From NCBI RefSeq assembly GCF_000686665.1, contig NZ_JMLH01000005.1, positions 1-64,000 on the forward strand: a DNA stretch of 64,000 nucleotides, given 5' to 3'. How positions within the stretch are numbered: position 1 is the first letter of the stretch; every line of letters begins with the position of its first letter. This document shows positions 43,037 to 53,368 of the stretch, in pieces. The translations under genes were made by a program, and so were the position numbers. The notes beneath the pieces are model-generated. The model was given only the letters and a program-made list of their open reading frames with translations, had not been told where the DNA came from and did no database searches. This stretch comes from Thomasclavelia saccharogumia DSM 17460. GTDB taxonomy: Bacteria; Bacillota_I; Bacilli_A; Erysipelotrichales; Coprobacillaceae.

Positions 43037-44932
43037 TTACCTACTTTTTTCTATTGAATCTATAGCAAGAGCAATTTCATTTAATATGGCTATTAATAAT
43101 GTTTTTTCATAGGGCAAGAGATTTTCATCTTGTTCTATTTCAATACCTATTACAGCATAAACGATATTATTTTTTCTAATAGCTAAATATAATGCTTGAG
43201 CATCTGATAATGTACCAGTTGATGCGCCGGCATTTTTATTGTTTGAAAATACCCATTTAGCAACAGCTGTTTCTTTGGAAGATAGCAATCTTTTTTTCAA
43301 GTTTTCTGTTATATGTTGAGGGTAAATAATAGGTTTTTGCAATTCTTGATTTTTTACTGGATAAAATATAATTGTACGATTAAGCATCTTGTTTAATTGA
43401 TAATATGTTTCTCTCATAATTTCTTCATAGCTATTTGCTAATTGAAGTTTTTTGCTTGTTTGTAAAAGAATTTCTAAACTATGAGAACGAAGAGATGCTA
43501 GGATATTTTCTTTTTTTAACCGGCTCCCCATTGTACTAATAGATAATGATACAACGATCATAACTAAAAAAATAATAAGATATTCTTTAGAAAATATAAT
43601 AAGAGAAAAGCGTGGTTCAATAAATAAAACATCTATGAGAATAATACTAATAAATGTTCCTATTAAATTATAAATAGGATAGTAAGTTATCATTCCAATA
43701 AAACAGGAAGCTAATATATAAAATAAAATAATATTCGTTATATTTAAGTTAAGATGATAAATGATAAAAGCTAATACAGTTGTTATAGTAAGTGTAGTAA
43801 TAGTAATAAATGTTTCACGCAAAGAAAATTTAAAAAAGTTATTTAAATCAAGATGTTTTTTTTGAGCAGCTGATTGAACATCGGGAATAATAAAAATTTC
43901 AAGATCGGGTGCTAATTTTGTTAATTGATCTACAATTGTAATATTTTTAAATATTGATGGCTTTTGATAAGAACGACCTAATACTAACTTAGATACATTA
44001 CTTGTTTTAGCATATTGACTAATTTGATAAGCAATATCATCCCCATAAGTAGATATAATATCTGCTTTTAAATGATGTGCAAGTAATAAATTTGATTGTA
44101 ATTGCTGTGATGACTTTTTTGACATATTATTACTTTTTGATGTTTCAACATATAGTGCTGTAAGATCTGCATGAAATGCTTTAGCCATTCTTGCTGCTGT
44201 TCGAATGACTTTTTGATTAGTAGGAGAAGTTCCTAAACACACCATAATATGTTCTTTTGAAAAGGGTTTATTTTGATTAGAGTTAATAAGATTGATTCGA
44301 TCTGCGCATCGTCTTAAAGCAATCTCTCTTAAAGCTATTAAATTGTTTTTTATAAAAAAGTTTTCTAGAGCCTTTTTTGCTTGGTTATGACTATAAATTT
44401 TTCCCTTTTTTAGACGTTCGATCAAGTCTTCAACCTCAATATCAATAAGTTTTATATCATCTGCATCATCAAAAATATAATCTGGGATTCGTTCATTAAC
44501 TTTGATATGTGTGATACTTTCTACAATATCATGAAGACTTTCTAAATGTTGAACATTAACTGTAGTATAAACATCGATTCCTGATTTTAAAAGTTCTTCA
44601 ATATCACTATATCTTTTTTTATGCCTTGAACCATTTATATTAGTATGGGCAAGTTCATCAACAAGAATAAGTTCTGGTCTTCTTTTTAAGGCTGCATCTA
44701 AATCAAATTCATAAAATAAATGATTTTTATACATGATAGGCCTTTTATCTAGTTGTTCTAAACCATAAATGAGATCAGTAGTTTCTTTTCTATCATGAGG
44801 TTCAATATATCCGATTACAACATCAATACCTTGTACTGACTTTTGTTGTGCTTCTTCTAACATGGCATATGTTTTTCCAACACCAGCACAATATCCAAAG
44901 AATATTTTTAATTTTCCATATTGTTGATTCAA
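43037..44932 (-). CDS. KdpD-type sensor without the kinase domain
   Basis: The N-terminal KdpD domain has an intact Walker A (YCAGVGKTYAML) and ILVDELAHTNINGSRHKKRY. A universal-stress-like domain (about 228-350; IMVCLGTSPTNQKVIRTAARMAKAF), the four-helix DUF4118 region (about 380-480) and a GAF-like domain follow. The protein ends at IALAIDSIEKSR, just where the HisKA domain should begin. At 631 residues it lacks about 250. The start is TTG at 44932 with GGGAGGG. It diverges from kdpFABC. I infer a regulatory KdpD form that may work through another kinase. Confidence 0.85.
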   Translation of the reverse strand: MNQQYGKLKIFFGYCAGVGKTYAMLEEAQQKSVQGIDVVIGYIEPHDRKETTDLIYGLEQLDKRPIMYKNHLFYEFDLDAALKRRPELILVDELAHTNINGSRHKKRYSDIEELLKSGIDVYTTVNVQHLESLHDIVESITHIKVNERIPDYIFDDADDIKLIDIEVEDLIERLKKGKIYSHNQAKKALENFFIKNNLIALREIALRRCADRINLINSNQNKPFSKEHIMVCLGTSPTNQKVIRTAARMAKAFHADLTALYVETSKSNNMSKKSSQQLQSNLLLAHHLKADIISTYGDDIAYQISQYAKTSNVSKLVLGRSYQKPSIFKNITIVDQLTKLAPDLEIFIIPDVQSAAQKKHLDLNNFFKFSLRETFITITTLTITTVLAFIIYHLNLNITNIILFYILASCFIGMITYYPIYNLIGTFISIILIDVLFIEPRFSLIIFSKEYLIIFLVMIVVSLSISTMGSRLKKENILASLRSHSLEILLQTSKKLQLANSYEEIMRETYYQLNKMLNRTIIFYPVKNQELQKPIIYPQHITENLKKRLLSSKETAVAKWVFSNNKNAGASTGTLSDAQALYLAIRKNNIVYAVIGIEIEQDENLLPYEKTLLIAILNEIALAIDSIEKSR

Positions 44933-44974
44933 CTTTGACCCTCCCTATATATATTTATATTATTTATTTTACAT

Positions 44975-45010
44975 AAATTATGGTATTCGAAAAGTTTTTT
45001 ACCATAATTT
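44975..45010. promoter_or_regulatory. Operator-like dyad between kdpD-like gene and kdp operon
   Basis: AAATTATGGTA (44975-44985) and TACCATAATTT (45000-45010) are perfect 11-base inverted repeats with a 14-base spacer, in the divergent promoter region. Confidence 0.5.
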
Positions 45011-45201
45011 TAATGTTATTTTAATTTTGATATCATTTCTTTTAATACAGTTTTTATTTTGCCTATGATAGTATCAAGATATCCTATAGAAGTCTAAGAA
45101 GAAGGATAAATTGTAAAGTAATTATTTACATACATTATTTTCTCTTTTTACTTAGAAAAATAGCAAATATGGATAGCTAATAGATTGAAATGGAGGGAAA
45201 T

Positions 45202-45297
45202 ATGAAAGATATTGGAATGATATTTATTATTGTTTTTTTATTTTATATGATGAAGCTTTTCGCTGATTGGATTGATAATTTTATTAGTAAAAAGTAG
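45202..45297 (+). CDS. Small single-helix membrane protein before kdpF (31 aa)
   Basis: With GGAGGG before its ATG, this ORF encodes MKDIGMIFIIVFLFYMMKLF followed by ADWIDNFISKK. It is one hydrophobic helix with a charged tail. It lies 13 bases before kdpF and is probably part of the kdp transcript. I do not recognise it; an accessory role in the Kdp complex like that of KdpF is a guess. Confidence 0.6.
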   Translation: MKDIGMIFIIVFLFYMMKLFADWIDNFISKK

Positions 45298-45310
45298 AGG
45301 AGGATTAAAA

Positions 45311-45388
45311 ATGTTATTATTAGTAATTTTAATTATATTATTATTTTGTTACTTGATTTATGCATTGATCAATCCTGAAAAATTTTAG
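45311..45388 (+). CDS. kdpF: KdpF small subunit (25 aa)
   Basis: The peptide MLLLVILIILLFCYLIYALI ends NPEKF, the typical KdpF ending (Y-A-L-x-x-P-E-K-F). AGAGGAGGA lies before the ATG. KdpF stabilises the KdpABC complex in the membrane. Confidence 0.9.
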   Translation: MLLLVILIILLFCYLIYALINPEKF

Positions 45389-45403
45389 GATGGAGGAATT
45401 TTT

Positions 45404-47146
45404 ATGTTACAGGTGATATGCACATTACTCATTTTTTTAGTCATTATGTTTCCAATAGGGAGATATCTATACCATATAACAACACATAAAAAAACATTTG
45501 CTGATCCTGTCTTTGATTTAGTAGACAACACTTTATATAAAATATTGAAAATCGATATATCACAGATGGAATGGAAAAAATATGCTTTGACCCTATTATT
45601 AGTCAATACTTGTTTAGTATTTGTAGGATATTTAATTTTAAGAATACAGTCTATAGGAATCTTCAATCCAAATGGAATTAGTTCAATGGAAGAATCTTTA
45701 TCTTTCAACACAATTATTTCATTTATGACAAATACTAATCTTCAACATTATTCAGGTGAATCTAGTTTATCTTATTTATCGCAGATGTTTGTTATTATTA
45801 TGATGATGTTCACTTCTGCTGCATCAGGATATGCTGCTTGTGTAGCGATGGTTAGAGGGATTTTAGGTAAATCAATGGGAAATTTTTATGTTGATTTTAT
45901 TCGTATCATTACACGATTTTTATTACCATTATCTTTAATAGTTGGATTATTTTTAGTATCACAAGGGGTACCACAAAATTTAGATTCGAATATTACTTTG
46001 ACAACGATTGAAGGGAAACTTCAAGATATTGCTTCTGGACCAATCGTAGCACTAGAATCAATAAAACATTTAGGAACAAACGGCGGGGGCTTTTTAGGTG
46101 CTAATTCTTCAACACCATTAGAAAATCCAAATATTCTCACTAATATCGTAGAACTATATTCTATGATGTTATTACCAGGTTCTTGTGTTTTTGTATTTGG
46201 ACATATGGTTTATGATAAGTTTCAAGAAAAAAATTTAACGAAATTAGTTACAATTAAAAAGAATAAATTACAAAATTTATGTCATAAGATGAGCTTTGGT
46301 AAAGAAGGACGTACAATTTTTGTTAGTATGTCAATATTATTCGTAATTGGACTAAGTTTATGCTTTTATAGTGAAAGCCAGGGAAATGCAGCTGTAGAAA
46401 ATCAGGGTATTATTCAAACACTAGGAAATATGGAAGGTAAAGAGGTACGTTTTGGCATTGCTCAATCTTCATTGTTTACAACTGTGACTACTTCATTTAC
46501 AACAGGGACAGTTAATAATATGCACGATACGTTAACCCCTTTAGGAGGGTTAGTGCCACTATTGCATATGATGTTGAATGTTGTTTTTGGTGGGGCTGGT
46601 GTTGGTTTAATGAATATGCTTATCTATGTTATTCTTGCTGTTTTCATATGTGGATTAATGATTGGTAGAACACCAGAGTATCTAGGAAAGAAAATAGAAG
46701 GTAAAGAGATGAAAATGGTAGCCTTATGCATTATTATTCATCCATTGCTTATTTTAGGATTTAGTGCTATGGCTATCTCGATACAATCAGGATTAGAGGG
46801 TATTATCAATCCTGGCTATCATGGTTTAACTCAGGTTTTATATGAGTTTTCCTCAGCAGCAGCAAACAATGGATCTGGATTTGAGGGATTAGCTGATAAT
46901 TCATTTTTTTGGAATATAACTACTGGACTTGCTATGTTTTTTGGAAGATATTTATCGATCATTATTCAGCTTGGTATTGCTGGAAGCTTAATGAATAAGA
47001 TGGATATTAATGAAACAGTAGGAACATTAAAAACTAATACAGTTTCATTTGCAATTATTTTAGTTTTTATTGTTTACATTTTTGCAGCATTAACATTTTT
47101 ACCATCATTGGCTTTAGGACCACTATCAGAGTTTTTAACTTTATAA
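45404..47146 (+). CDS. kdpA: KdpA potassium-binding subunit
   Basis: The 580-residue channel-like subunit has selectivity-filter regions [18 protein letters not shown] (with LGTNGGG), [38 protein letters not shown] and [13 protein letters not shown]. Start [16 protein letters not shown] and F-x-P-x-x-L near the end match the family. It selects K+ for high-affinity uptake driven by KdpB. GGAGGA precedes the ATG. Confidence 0.96.
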   Translation: MLQVICTLLIFLVIMFPIGRYLYHITTHKKTFADPVFDLVDNTLYKILKIDISQMEWKKYALTLLLVNTCLVFVGYLILRIQSIGIFNPNGISSMEESLSFNTIISFMTNTNLQHYSGESSLSYLSQMFVIIMMMFTSAASGYAACVAMVRGILGKSMGNFYVDFIRIITRFLLPLSLIVGLFLVSQGVPQNLDSNITLTTIEGKLQDIASGPIVALESIKHLGTNGGGFLGANSSTPLENPNILTNIVELYSMMLLPGSCVFVFGHMVYDKFQEKNLTKLVTIKKNKLQNLCHKMSFGKEGRTIFVSMSILFVIGLSLCFYSESQGNAAVENQGIIQTLGNMEGKEVRFGIAQSSLFTTVTTSFTTGTVNNMHDTLTPLGGLVPLLHMMLNVVFGGAGVGLMNMLIYVILAVFICGLMIGRTPEYLGKKIEGKEMKMVALCIIIHPLLILGFSAMAISIQSGLEGIINPGYHGLTQVLYEFSSAAANNGSGFEGLADNSFFWNITTGLAMFFGRYLSIIIQLGIAGSLMNKMDINETVGTLKTNTVSFAIILVFIVYIFAALTFLPSLALGPLSEFLTL

Positions 47147-47165
47147 AGTGAAAGGAGATAATGAT

Positions 47166-49223
47166 ATGAGTTATCGGACTAAATCAAAGTTTATAACACA
47201 CGAAATACTTTGGTCATCAATTAAAGGAGCTTTTGTAAAACTTAATCCCATGTATATGATAAAAAATCCAGTTATGTTTGTTGTGGAAGTAGGTTTTGTT
47301 GTGTGTGTCATTCTGACGTTTTTTCCACATATTTTTAATGATGAAGGAAGTAATTTAAGTTTATATAATGGAATTGTTGCATTTGTATTATTTATTACGT
47401 TACTGTTTGCTAATTTCGCAGAATCGGTTGCTGAAGGACGTGGAAAAGCACAAGCAGAAACATTAAAAAAGACAAAAAAAGATACTAAGGCAAGAATTAT
47501 TTTAGAAGATGATACAGAAAAAATAATTTCTTCTAATGATTTAAATAAAGGAGATATTATTTTGGTTAAAGCAGGGGAACTGATTCCTAGTGATGGAGAA
47601 ATTGTCGAAGGGATTGCGAGTATTGATGAATCAGCTATTACTGGTGAATCGGCACCAGTAACAAAAGAAAGTGGTGGTGATTTTGCTTCTGTTACAGGTG
47701 GAACAACAGTGGTTTCTGATTGGCTTAAAATTGAAATTACAGCTGAACCTGGTCATTCGTTTCTTGATAAAATGATTTCTTTAGTTGAAGGTGCTTCTAG
47801 GCAAAAAACACCCAATGAAATAGCTTTAAATACATTACTTGTTTCTTTGACTATTATTTTTTTGATTGTTATTGTTACCTTATATCCAATGGCATCTTAT
47901 TTAAATGTAAAAATTTCAATTTCGACCCTTATTGCTTTAACTGTTTGTTTGATTCCTACAACGATCGGAGCATTATTAAGTGCTATTGGAATTGCGGGAA
48001 TGGATCGTGTTACTCGCTTTAATGTTATTGCTATGTCAGGAAAAGCGGTTGAGGCTTGTGGTGATGTGGATACAATGATTTTAGATAAAACTGGAACAAT
48101 AACTTATGGAAATAGATTAGCAAGTGATTTTATACCTGTTGATAATGTTGATAAAAAGGAACTCATTGATGTTGCCTGCATTGCTTCATTAGATGATGAA
48201 ACTCCAGAAGGGAAATCAACAGTCAAATTAGCAAGAAATTTAGGATCAAAAATAAAAAATGAAGATTATCAAGATGGTCAACTTATTGAATTTACTGCTG
48301 CGAGTAAAATGAGTGGGATAGATACTAGTGATGGGCATAAAATTCGTAAAGGAGCTGGAGATGCCATTATTAAATATGTTAAAGAAAATAATGGATCTGT
48401 ACCTAAAGACCTGTCTCAAAAAGTGGATCAAATATCTCAGTTAGGTGGTACACCGTTAGTTGTTTGTATAGATTATAAAATTTTAGGTGTTATTTATTTA
48501 AAAGATACCGTTAAACCAGGATTAGTTGAGCGTTTTGAACGTTTAAGAAAAATTGGGATAAAAACAATTATGTGTACAGGTGATAATCCTTTAACAGCTG
48601 CGACTATTGCAGCGGAAGCAGGAGTAGATGGTTATATTGCTGAATGTAAACCGGAGGATAAAATTGAAGCTATAAAAAAAGAACAAAATGAAGGCAAACT
48701 TGTTGCGATGACAGGTGATGGAACCAATGATGCACCAGCTCTTGCACAGGCAGATGTTGGAATTGCTATGAATAGTGGAACTTCAGCTGCTAAAGAAGCA
48801 GCAAATATGGTTGATCTTGATTCAGATCCAACTAAAATATTAGAAGTTGTTGAAATTGGTAAACAATTATTAATTACAAGAGGTTCATTAACAACTTTTT
48901 CTATTGCTAATGATATTGCAAAATATTTTGCAATTATACCTGCTATATTTACTGTAGCAATTCCTCAAATGAATGTATTGAATATTATGAGGCTTTCTTC
49001 TCCATCAAGCGCAGTTCTTTCAGCTCTTATCTTTAATGCTGTAATTATTCCATGCCTTATTCCTTTAGCTATGAAAGGTGTTAAATATAAACCAATGAGT
49101 GCATCACGGATGTTAGGAAGAAATATGCTTATTTATGGATTGGGTGGGGTAATTTGTCCTTTTTTAGGAATAAAAACTATAGATGTTATTATTTCACCAT
49201 TATTATCACTGTTAGGATTGTAG
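47166..49223 (+). CDS. kdpB: KdpB P-type ATPase subunit
   Basis: The 685-residue ATPase has [12 protein letters not shown] (TGES), the phosphorylation motif [22 protein letters not shown] with nucleotide-binding RKGA, and [29 protein letters not shown] lies nine bases before the ATG at 47166, which is preferred over a GTG at 47148. It energises KdpA. Confidence 0.96.
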   Translation: MSYRTKSKFITHEILWSSIKGAFVKLNPMYMIKNPVMFVVEVGFVVCVILTFFPHIFNDEGSNLSLYNGIVAFVLFITLLFANFAESVAEGRGKAQAETLKKTKKDTKARIILEDDTEKIISSNDLNKGDIILVKAGELIPSDGEIVEGIASIDESAITGESAPVTKESGGDFASVTGGTTVVSDWLKIEITAEPGHSFLDKMISLVEGASRQKTPNEIALNTLLVSLTIIFLIVIVTLYPMASYLNVKISISTLIALTVCLIPTTIGALLSAIGIAGMDRVTRFNVIAMSGKAVEACGDVDTMILDKTGTITYGNRLASDFIPVDNVDKKELIDVACIASLDDETPEGKSTVKLARNLGSKIKNEDYQDGQLIEFTAASKMSGIDTSDGHKIRKGAGDAIIKYVKENNGSVPKDLSQKVDQISQLGGTPLVVCIDYKILGVIYLKDTVKPGLVERFERLRKIGIKTIMCTGDNPLTAATIAAEAGVDGYIAECKPEDKIEAIKKEQNEGKLVAMTGDGTNDAPALAQADVGIAMNSGTSAAKEAANMVDLDSDPTKILEVVEIGKQLLITRGSLTTFSIANDIAKYFAIIPAIFTVAIPQMNVLNIMRLSSPSSAVLSALIFNAVIIPCLIPLAMKGVKYKPMSASRMLGRNMLIYGLGGVICPFLGIKTIDVIISPLLSLLGL

Positions 49224-49233
49224 GAGGAAGATC

Positions 49234-49854
49234 ATGAAAAAATTTTTAAAACATTTTAAAACAGCACTGGTTGTTTCTATTGCAATGTTTATCATTTGCG
49301 GTTTTATTTATCCAATGGTTTTAACAGGAATATCACAAGTTATTTTTTCTGATCAAGCTAATGGAAGTTTAATAGAAAATGAATCTGGTAAAGTAGTTGG
49401 CTCATCTCTTGTAGGACAAGATTTTACAGATGAAAGATTGTTTCATTGTCGCCCATCAGCATATAATTACAATACTTATACTGAAGAAGATAAAGAAAAT
49501 GGTGATTATAATGGTGTGTCTTCAGGAAGTGATAACTATTCATCAAGCAACCCCGAATTGGAAAAACGTATAAGTGAAGATATTGATGAGTTTTTAAAAG
49601 AAAATCCAACGGTTAAAAAAGAAGATATCCCTTCAGATATAGTTACAGCTTCAGGATCAGGATTAGATCCACATATTTCTGTAGAGGCTGCAACAGTACA
49701 AATTGATCGAATTGCAACAAATACAGGATTATCTAAAGAAAAATTAAAGAAATTAATTGAAGAAAATACAGAAGATAAGTTTTTAAAAATCTTTGGAGAA
49801 AAAAAGGTTAATGTTTTAAAACTTAACTTATCTTTATGGGAAGAAATTTCATAG
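49234..49854 (+). CDS. kdpC: KdpC subunit
   Basis: A single N-terminal helix precedes a periplasm-facing domain with GSSLVGQDFTDERLFHCRPSA, SGSDNYSSSNPEL, TASGSGLDPHISVEAATVQ and IDRIATNTGLS. All are KdpC signatures. The length of 206 residues is normal. GGAGGA precedes the ATG. It completes kdpFABC. Confidence 0.96.
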   Translation: MKKFLKHFKTALVVSIAMFIICGFIYPMVLTGISQVIFSDQANGSLIENESGKVVGSSLVGQDFTDERLFHCRPSAYNYNTYTEEDKENGDYNGVSSGSDNYSSSNPELEKRISEDIDEFLKENPTVKKEDIPSDIVTASGSGLDPHISVEAATVQIDRIATNTGLSKEKLKKLIEENTEDKFLKIFGEKKVNVLKLNLSLWEEIS

Positions 49855-49864
49855 ATTGAAAAAT

Positions 49865-49898
49865 AAAGGTCAATTTTATTTTAATTAAATTGACCTTT
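49865..49898. terminator. Perfect 12-bp hairpin after kdpC
   Basis: AAAGGTCAATTT (49865-49876) and AAATTGACCTTT (49887-49898) are perfect complements. The T-run on the plus strand is only the stem end, so it may be a weak or partial terminator between kdpC and kdpE. Confidence 0.6.
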
Positions 49899-49993
49899 CA
49901 AAATAATATAAATAACTTGCAAAGTTTATAGATTTATTTAATAATATTTAAAAAATTTTAATAAATAATATTTGATATAGAGGTGAATGACAA

Positions 49994-50719
49994 ATGAGCC
50001 AAGAAATTAAGATACTTATTGTAGAAGATGATGGACCAATCCGTAATCTTATTTCAACAGCATTACAAACAAATCAATATAAATATGATCTTTCTGTAAA
50101 TGGTACGACCGCATTATTAGCATTATCGACCCATCATTATGATATTGTATTACTTGATTTAGGATTACCAGATAAAGATGGAGTTGAAATAATTAAGCAA
50201 TTCCGTACGTTTTCAATAACACCTATAATTGTAATAAGTGCAAGATCCAGCGCTGAAGATAAAATACAGGTTTTAGATGCTGGTGCGGATGATTATCTTA
50301 CAAAACCATTTAGTGTTGAAGAGTTATTGGCAAGAGTACGTTCAACATTAAGACGTTCACAATATTTAGAAATGCAAAAAGGAATACAAGACGATATTGT
50401 TTTTGTCAATGGTGATCTTAAAATTGATTATCCTTCAAGAACGGTTTATTTTCAAAATAAAGAAATTCATTTAATGCCTATTGAATATGAATTATTATGT
50501 TTACTTTCTCGAAATGTTGGTAAAGTTTTAACTCATCAATATATACTAGATAAAGTTTGGACTAATACCATAGAATCAGATTTGTCATCACTAAGGGTAT
50601 ATATGACAACATTGAGAAAAAAGATTGAGAAGAAAAGTGATAAAAAATATATACAAACGTATATTGGTGTTGGTTATAAAATGATAAAAATGAATGATGA
50701 TAAAGGAAATGAGAAATGA
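49994..50719 (+). CDS. kdpE: KdpE-like OmpR-family response regulator
   Basis: The receiver domain (ILIVEDDGPIRNLI; DIVLLDLGLPDKDGVEII with the phosphoacceptor; VISARSSAEDKIQVLDAGADDYLTKPFSVEELLAR) is followed by an OmpR winged helix. That domain has VLTHQYILDKVW and GVGYKM at the end. These are KdpE-type. GAGGTGA precedes the ATG. The stop overlaps the start of the KdpD-like kinase. Probably it activates kdpFABC at low K+. Confidence 0.9.
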   Translation: MSQEIKILIVEDDGPIRNLISTALQTNQYKYDLSVNGTTALLALSTHHYDIVLLDLGLPDKDGVEIIKQFRTFSITPIIVISARSSAEDKIQVLDAGADDYLTKPFSVEELLARVRSTLRRSQYLEMQKGIQDDIVFVNGDLKIDYPSRTVYFQNKEIHLMPIEYELLCLLSRNVGKVLTHQYILDKVWTNTIESDLSSLRVYMTTLRKKIEKKSDKKYIQTYIGVGYKMIKMNDDKGNEK

Positions 50720-53160
50720 CAAAAGAAAAATTGGGATCATTAACGATATTTTTAGGATGTAATGATACTGTTATGGAAAGTATGATGTTTCAAGGTAAAC
50801 TTTTAAAAGATAAGGGGTATCGTGTATATATTGGATGTCTTGAAAAATTAAAACAGTCAAGCTATAGTGAGTTTCAATCACATATTGATTCGACCATTCA
50901 TTTCGAACATATTTATCAAAATAATCCCCAAATTGTCTTGATAGATAATTTTTATTTAGAAGTTGATCAACAAATAAAAATCTATGGAGATATAAGAACT
51001 TTATTAGAAAAAGGATATGATGTCTATACTTGCATTAATGCAGAAATATTTCAAATACAAAATATTCAAAATAAAATATTTGAAAATTTACTTATTAGCG
51101 CAGATCATGTTATTTTTTTAGATGAAGATAAAGAAAATGAACGATTATATAAGCTTGCTAAAAGTAAGTATTTAGAATGGGTAAAGCAAAAAGATTTATT
51201 GGTATATCGAGATGAGAGGCCTTTTCAAGAACATATATTAGTATGTATATCTCCGTCTCCATCATGTCGAAAAGTCATATTTAAAGCATTAGATTTAGCT
51301 CTATGTTCTCATTCTCGGATAACTGCATTGTATGTCTCAACTTTAAATAGGAATGAGATGAATGAAGATGATCAAAAACAATTACAAAATAATATTGATT
51401 TAGCAGAAAATCTTGGCATAAAAGTAAAAATTGTTTATGCTGAAGATGAGGTTAAGCAGATCATAGAATTTGCTCAATTAACAGGTGTTTCTAAAATAGT
51501 TATTGAAAAGAGTATTAGAAGTAAAGGGAGATTATTAAAAAGTCAGTTGATCAGTAATCAATTGGCTTCTAAATTAAATAGTATTGAAATTTATATTGTT
51601 CCAGTATATGAAAGTTATCATTTTAAAATGAAAAGAGAAAATTTTCATTTTATTAAAAAAGATTTTATTTTAAGTATTATTATTTTAGCGATATGTACGA
51701 TCATAGGATTTATTTTTTTTAAGTTTGGATTTAATGATTCAAATATAATTATGTTTTATATATTAGGAGTATTTCTTATAGCAATTTTAACTGCAAGTAA
51801 AATATATAGTATTATTTTTTCTTTGATCAGTGTTTTAGTTTTTAATTTTTTCTTTACATTTCCTAGATTAAGTTTATCTGTATATGAAACAGGGTATCCG
51901 ATAACATTTTTAATTATGTTTATTGTTGCATTTATGACAAGTCATTTAGCAGCACGTATTCAGCGAAATGCTAAATTTTCATCTAATATTGCAGAAAGAA
52001 CAAAAATATTGTTAGAAACAAATCAAATGTTACAAAAAGAAATATCAAAGGAAGGTATCATTAAGAAAAGTTGTGAGCAGTTGCATAAATTACTTAATCG
52101 GGATATTATTTTTTATTCAGTTAATAATGATGAATTAGGTGAATTATTTGTTTTACCCAATCAAAATCAGAGTCATATAGATGAATGTTTTTCATCAAAT
52201 GAAATAGGTGTAGCAAAATGGGTTATTACCCATAATAAACATGGTGGAGCATCGACACGATATTTACCGTCAGGGAAATATTTATATCTAGCGGTTCAGA
52301 TAAACAAAAAAGTATATGGTGTTGTTGGTATTTATTTGAATAAGGATAGGTTAGACTCGTTTGAAAATGATATGTTGTTGGCTATACTTGGAGAGATCGC
52401 ATTTGCTTTAGAAATTGAAAAGGTAATATATGAAAAAAATAAAGCTGATTTAAAAGCAAAAAATGAACAATTGCGAGCAGATTTATTACGATCAATTTCT
52501 CATGACTTAAGAACACCATTAACTTCTATTTCTGGGAATGCAGACATTTTGATGGCAAATGATAATCTTTTATCGAAGGAAAATAAACAAAAATTATATG
52601 CTGATATATATGATGATTCATTATGGTTGATCAATTTAGTTGAAAATTTATTATCTATAACAAGAATAGAGGATAAAACGATTCAGCTAAAAATAGAACC
52701 GCAGGTTATAGAGGAAATCATTTTAGAAGCATTAGAACATGTTAGTCGTAAAAAATCAGAGCATCATATTCATTTACAATTAGATGATGAATTATTAATA
52801 GCTGATATAGATGCACGTCTTATTATTCAGGTGATTATTAATATTGTTGATAATGCAATTAAATATACACCGAAGGAATCAAATATTACAATTCATTCAT
52901 ATTATAAAAGAAGCATGGTATATGTTGAAATTTGGGATGATGGTCCTGGTATACCTGATGATGAGAAACAAAAAGTATTTGATAAATTTTATAGTAGAAA
53001 TAATAATATTGTTGATGGTAAAAGAAGTATGGGGTTAGGATTAGCACTATGTAAATCTATTATAAATGCACATGGCGGATCTATCGATATTTTTGATTGT
53101 AATCCACATGGATCTTTATTTAGATTCACATTACCTGCAACTAAAATAAATTATATGTAA
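50716..53160 (+). CDS. kdpD: KdpD-like histidine kinase with degenerate N-terminal ATP-binding domain
   Basis: This 814-residue kinase has an N-terminal region aligned to the KdpD domain but lacking its P-loop: where G-x-x-x-x-G-K-T is expected it has FLGCNDTVMESMMFQGK. A universal-stress-like domain (about 168-295), DUF4118 helices (about 315-420) and a GAF-like domain follow. HisKA (LLRSISHDLRTPLTSI), N-box (VIINIVDNAIKYTPKES) and G box (SMGLGLALCK) are intact. It overlaps kdpE by four bases. It is the opposite of the kinase-less KdpD at 43037-44932. Confidence 0.88.
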   Translation: MTKEKLGSLTIFLGCNDTVMESMMFQGKLLKDKGYRVYIGCLEKLKQSSYSEFQSHIDSTIHFEHIYQNNPQIVLIDNFYLEVDQQIKIYGDIRTLLEKGYDVYTCINAEIFQIQNIQNKIFENLLISADHVIFLDEDKENERLYKLAKSKYLEWVKQKDLLVYRDERPFQEHILVCISPSPSCRKVIFKALDLALCSHSRITALYVSTLNRNEMNEDDQKQLQNNIDLAENLGIKVKIVYAEDEVKQIIEFAQLTGVSKIVIEKSIRSKGRLLKSQLISNQLASKLNSIEIYIVPVYESYHFKMKRENFHFIKKDFILSIIILAICTIIGFIFFKFGFNDSNIIMFYILGVFLIAILTASKIYSIIFSLISVLVFNFFFTFPRLSLSVYETGYPITFLIMFIVAFMTSHLAARIQRNAKFSSNIAERTKILLETNQMLQKEISKEGIIKKSCEQLHKLLNRDIIFYSVNNDELGELFVLPNQNQSHIDECFSSNEIGVAKWVITHNKHGGASTRYLPSGKYLYLAVQINKKVYGVVGIYLNKDRLDSFENDMLLAILGEIAFALEIEKVIYEKNKADLKAKNEQLRADLLRSISHDLRTPLTSISGNADILMANDNLLSKENKQKLYADIYDDSLWLINLVENLLSITRIEDKTIQLKIEPQVIEEIILEALEHVSRKKSEHHIHLQLDDELLIADIDARLIIQVIINIVDNAIKYTPKESNITIHSYYKRSMVYVEIWDDGPGIPDDEKQKVFDKFYSRNNNIVDGKRSMGLGLALCKSIINAHGGSIDIFDCNPHGSLFRFTLPATKINYM

Positions 53161-53178
53161 TTTTTTATTCAAATTATG

Positions 53179-53200
53179 AGGTTGGGGTTCCGACCTTTTA
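53179..53200 (+). terminator. Intrinsic terminator after the kdpED pair
   Basis: AGGTTGG (53179-53185) pairs with CCGACCT (53190-53196) around GGTT, followed by TTTT. Confidence 0.85.
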
Positions 53201-53281
53201 ATATTTTAAAAAATATATGTGATTTTTCAATACATTGATAATTTAACGTTTTTATTTCTTTTTGATTTAAATTATAAAATT

Positions 53282-53353
53282 TCTCACAAGAATCTCACAC
53301 TAAATAGATAAATCTCACACCCTTTTCACAGTACTTTTATTACAATAAAAGTA
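53282..53353 (+). promoter_or_regulatory. Paired direct repeats and a 22-bp palindrome before the trk operon
   Basis: TCTCACA occurs at 53282, 53293 and 53313, and TTTCACA at 53324: two pairs, each with an 11-base step, as OmpR-family regulators bind. Directly after lies the perfect palindrome TACTTTTATT-AC-AATAAAAGTA (53332-53353), a few bases before the GAGGAGG of the first gene. Confidence 0.6.
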
Positions 53354-53368
53354 TAGAGGAGGGTTATC

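Noticed and set aside
45010-45200. Possible c-di-AMP (ydaO) riboswitch before kdp
   Set aside because: The region is AT-rich, with no conserved ydaO core or compact helices visible.
52844-53038. Plus-strand open frame inside the KdpD kinase domain
   Set aside because: Shadow of the N-box/G-box coding sequence in another frame.
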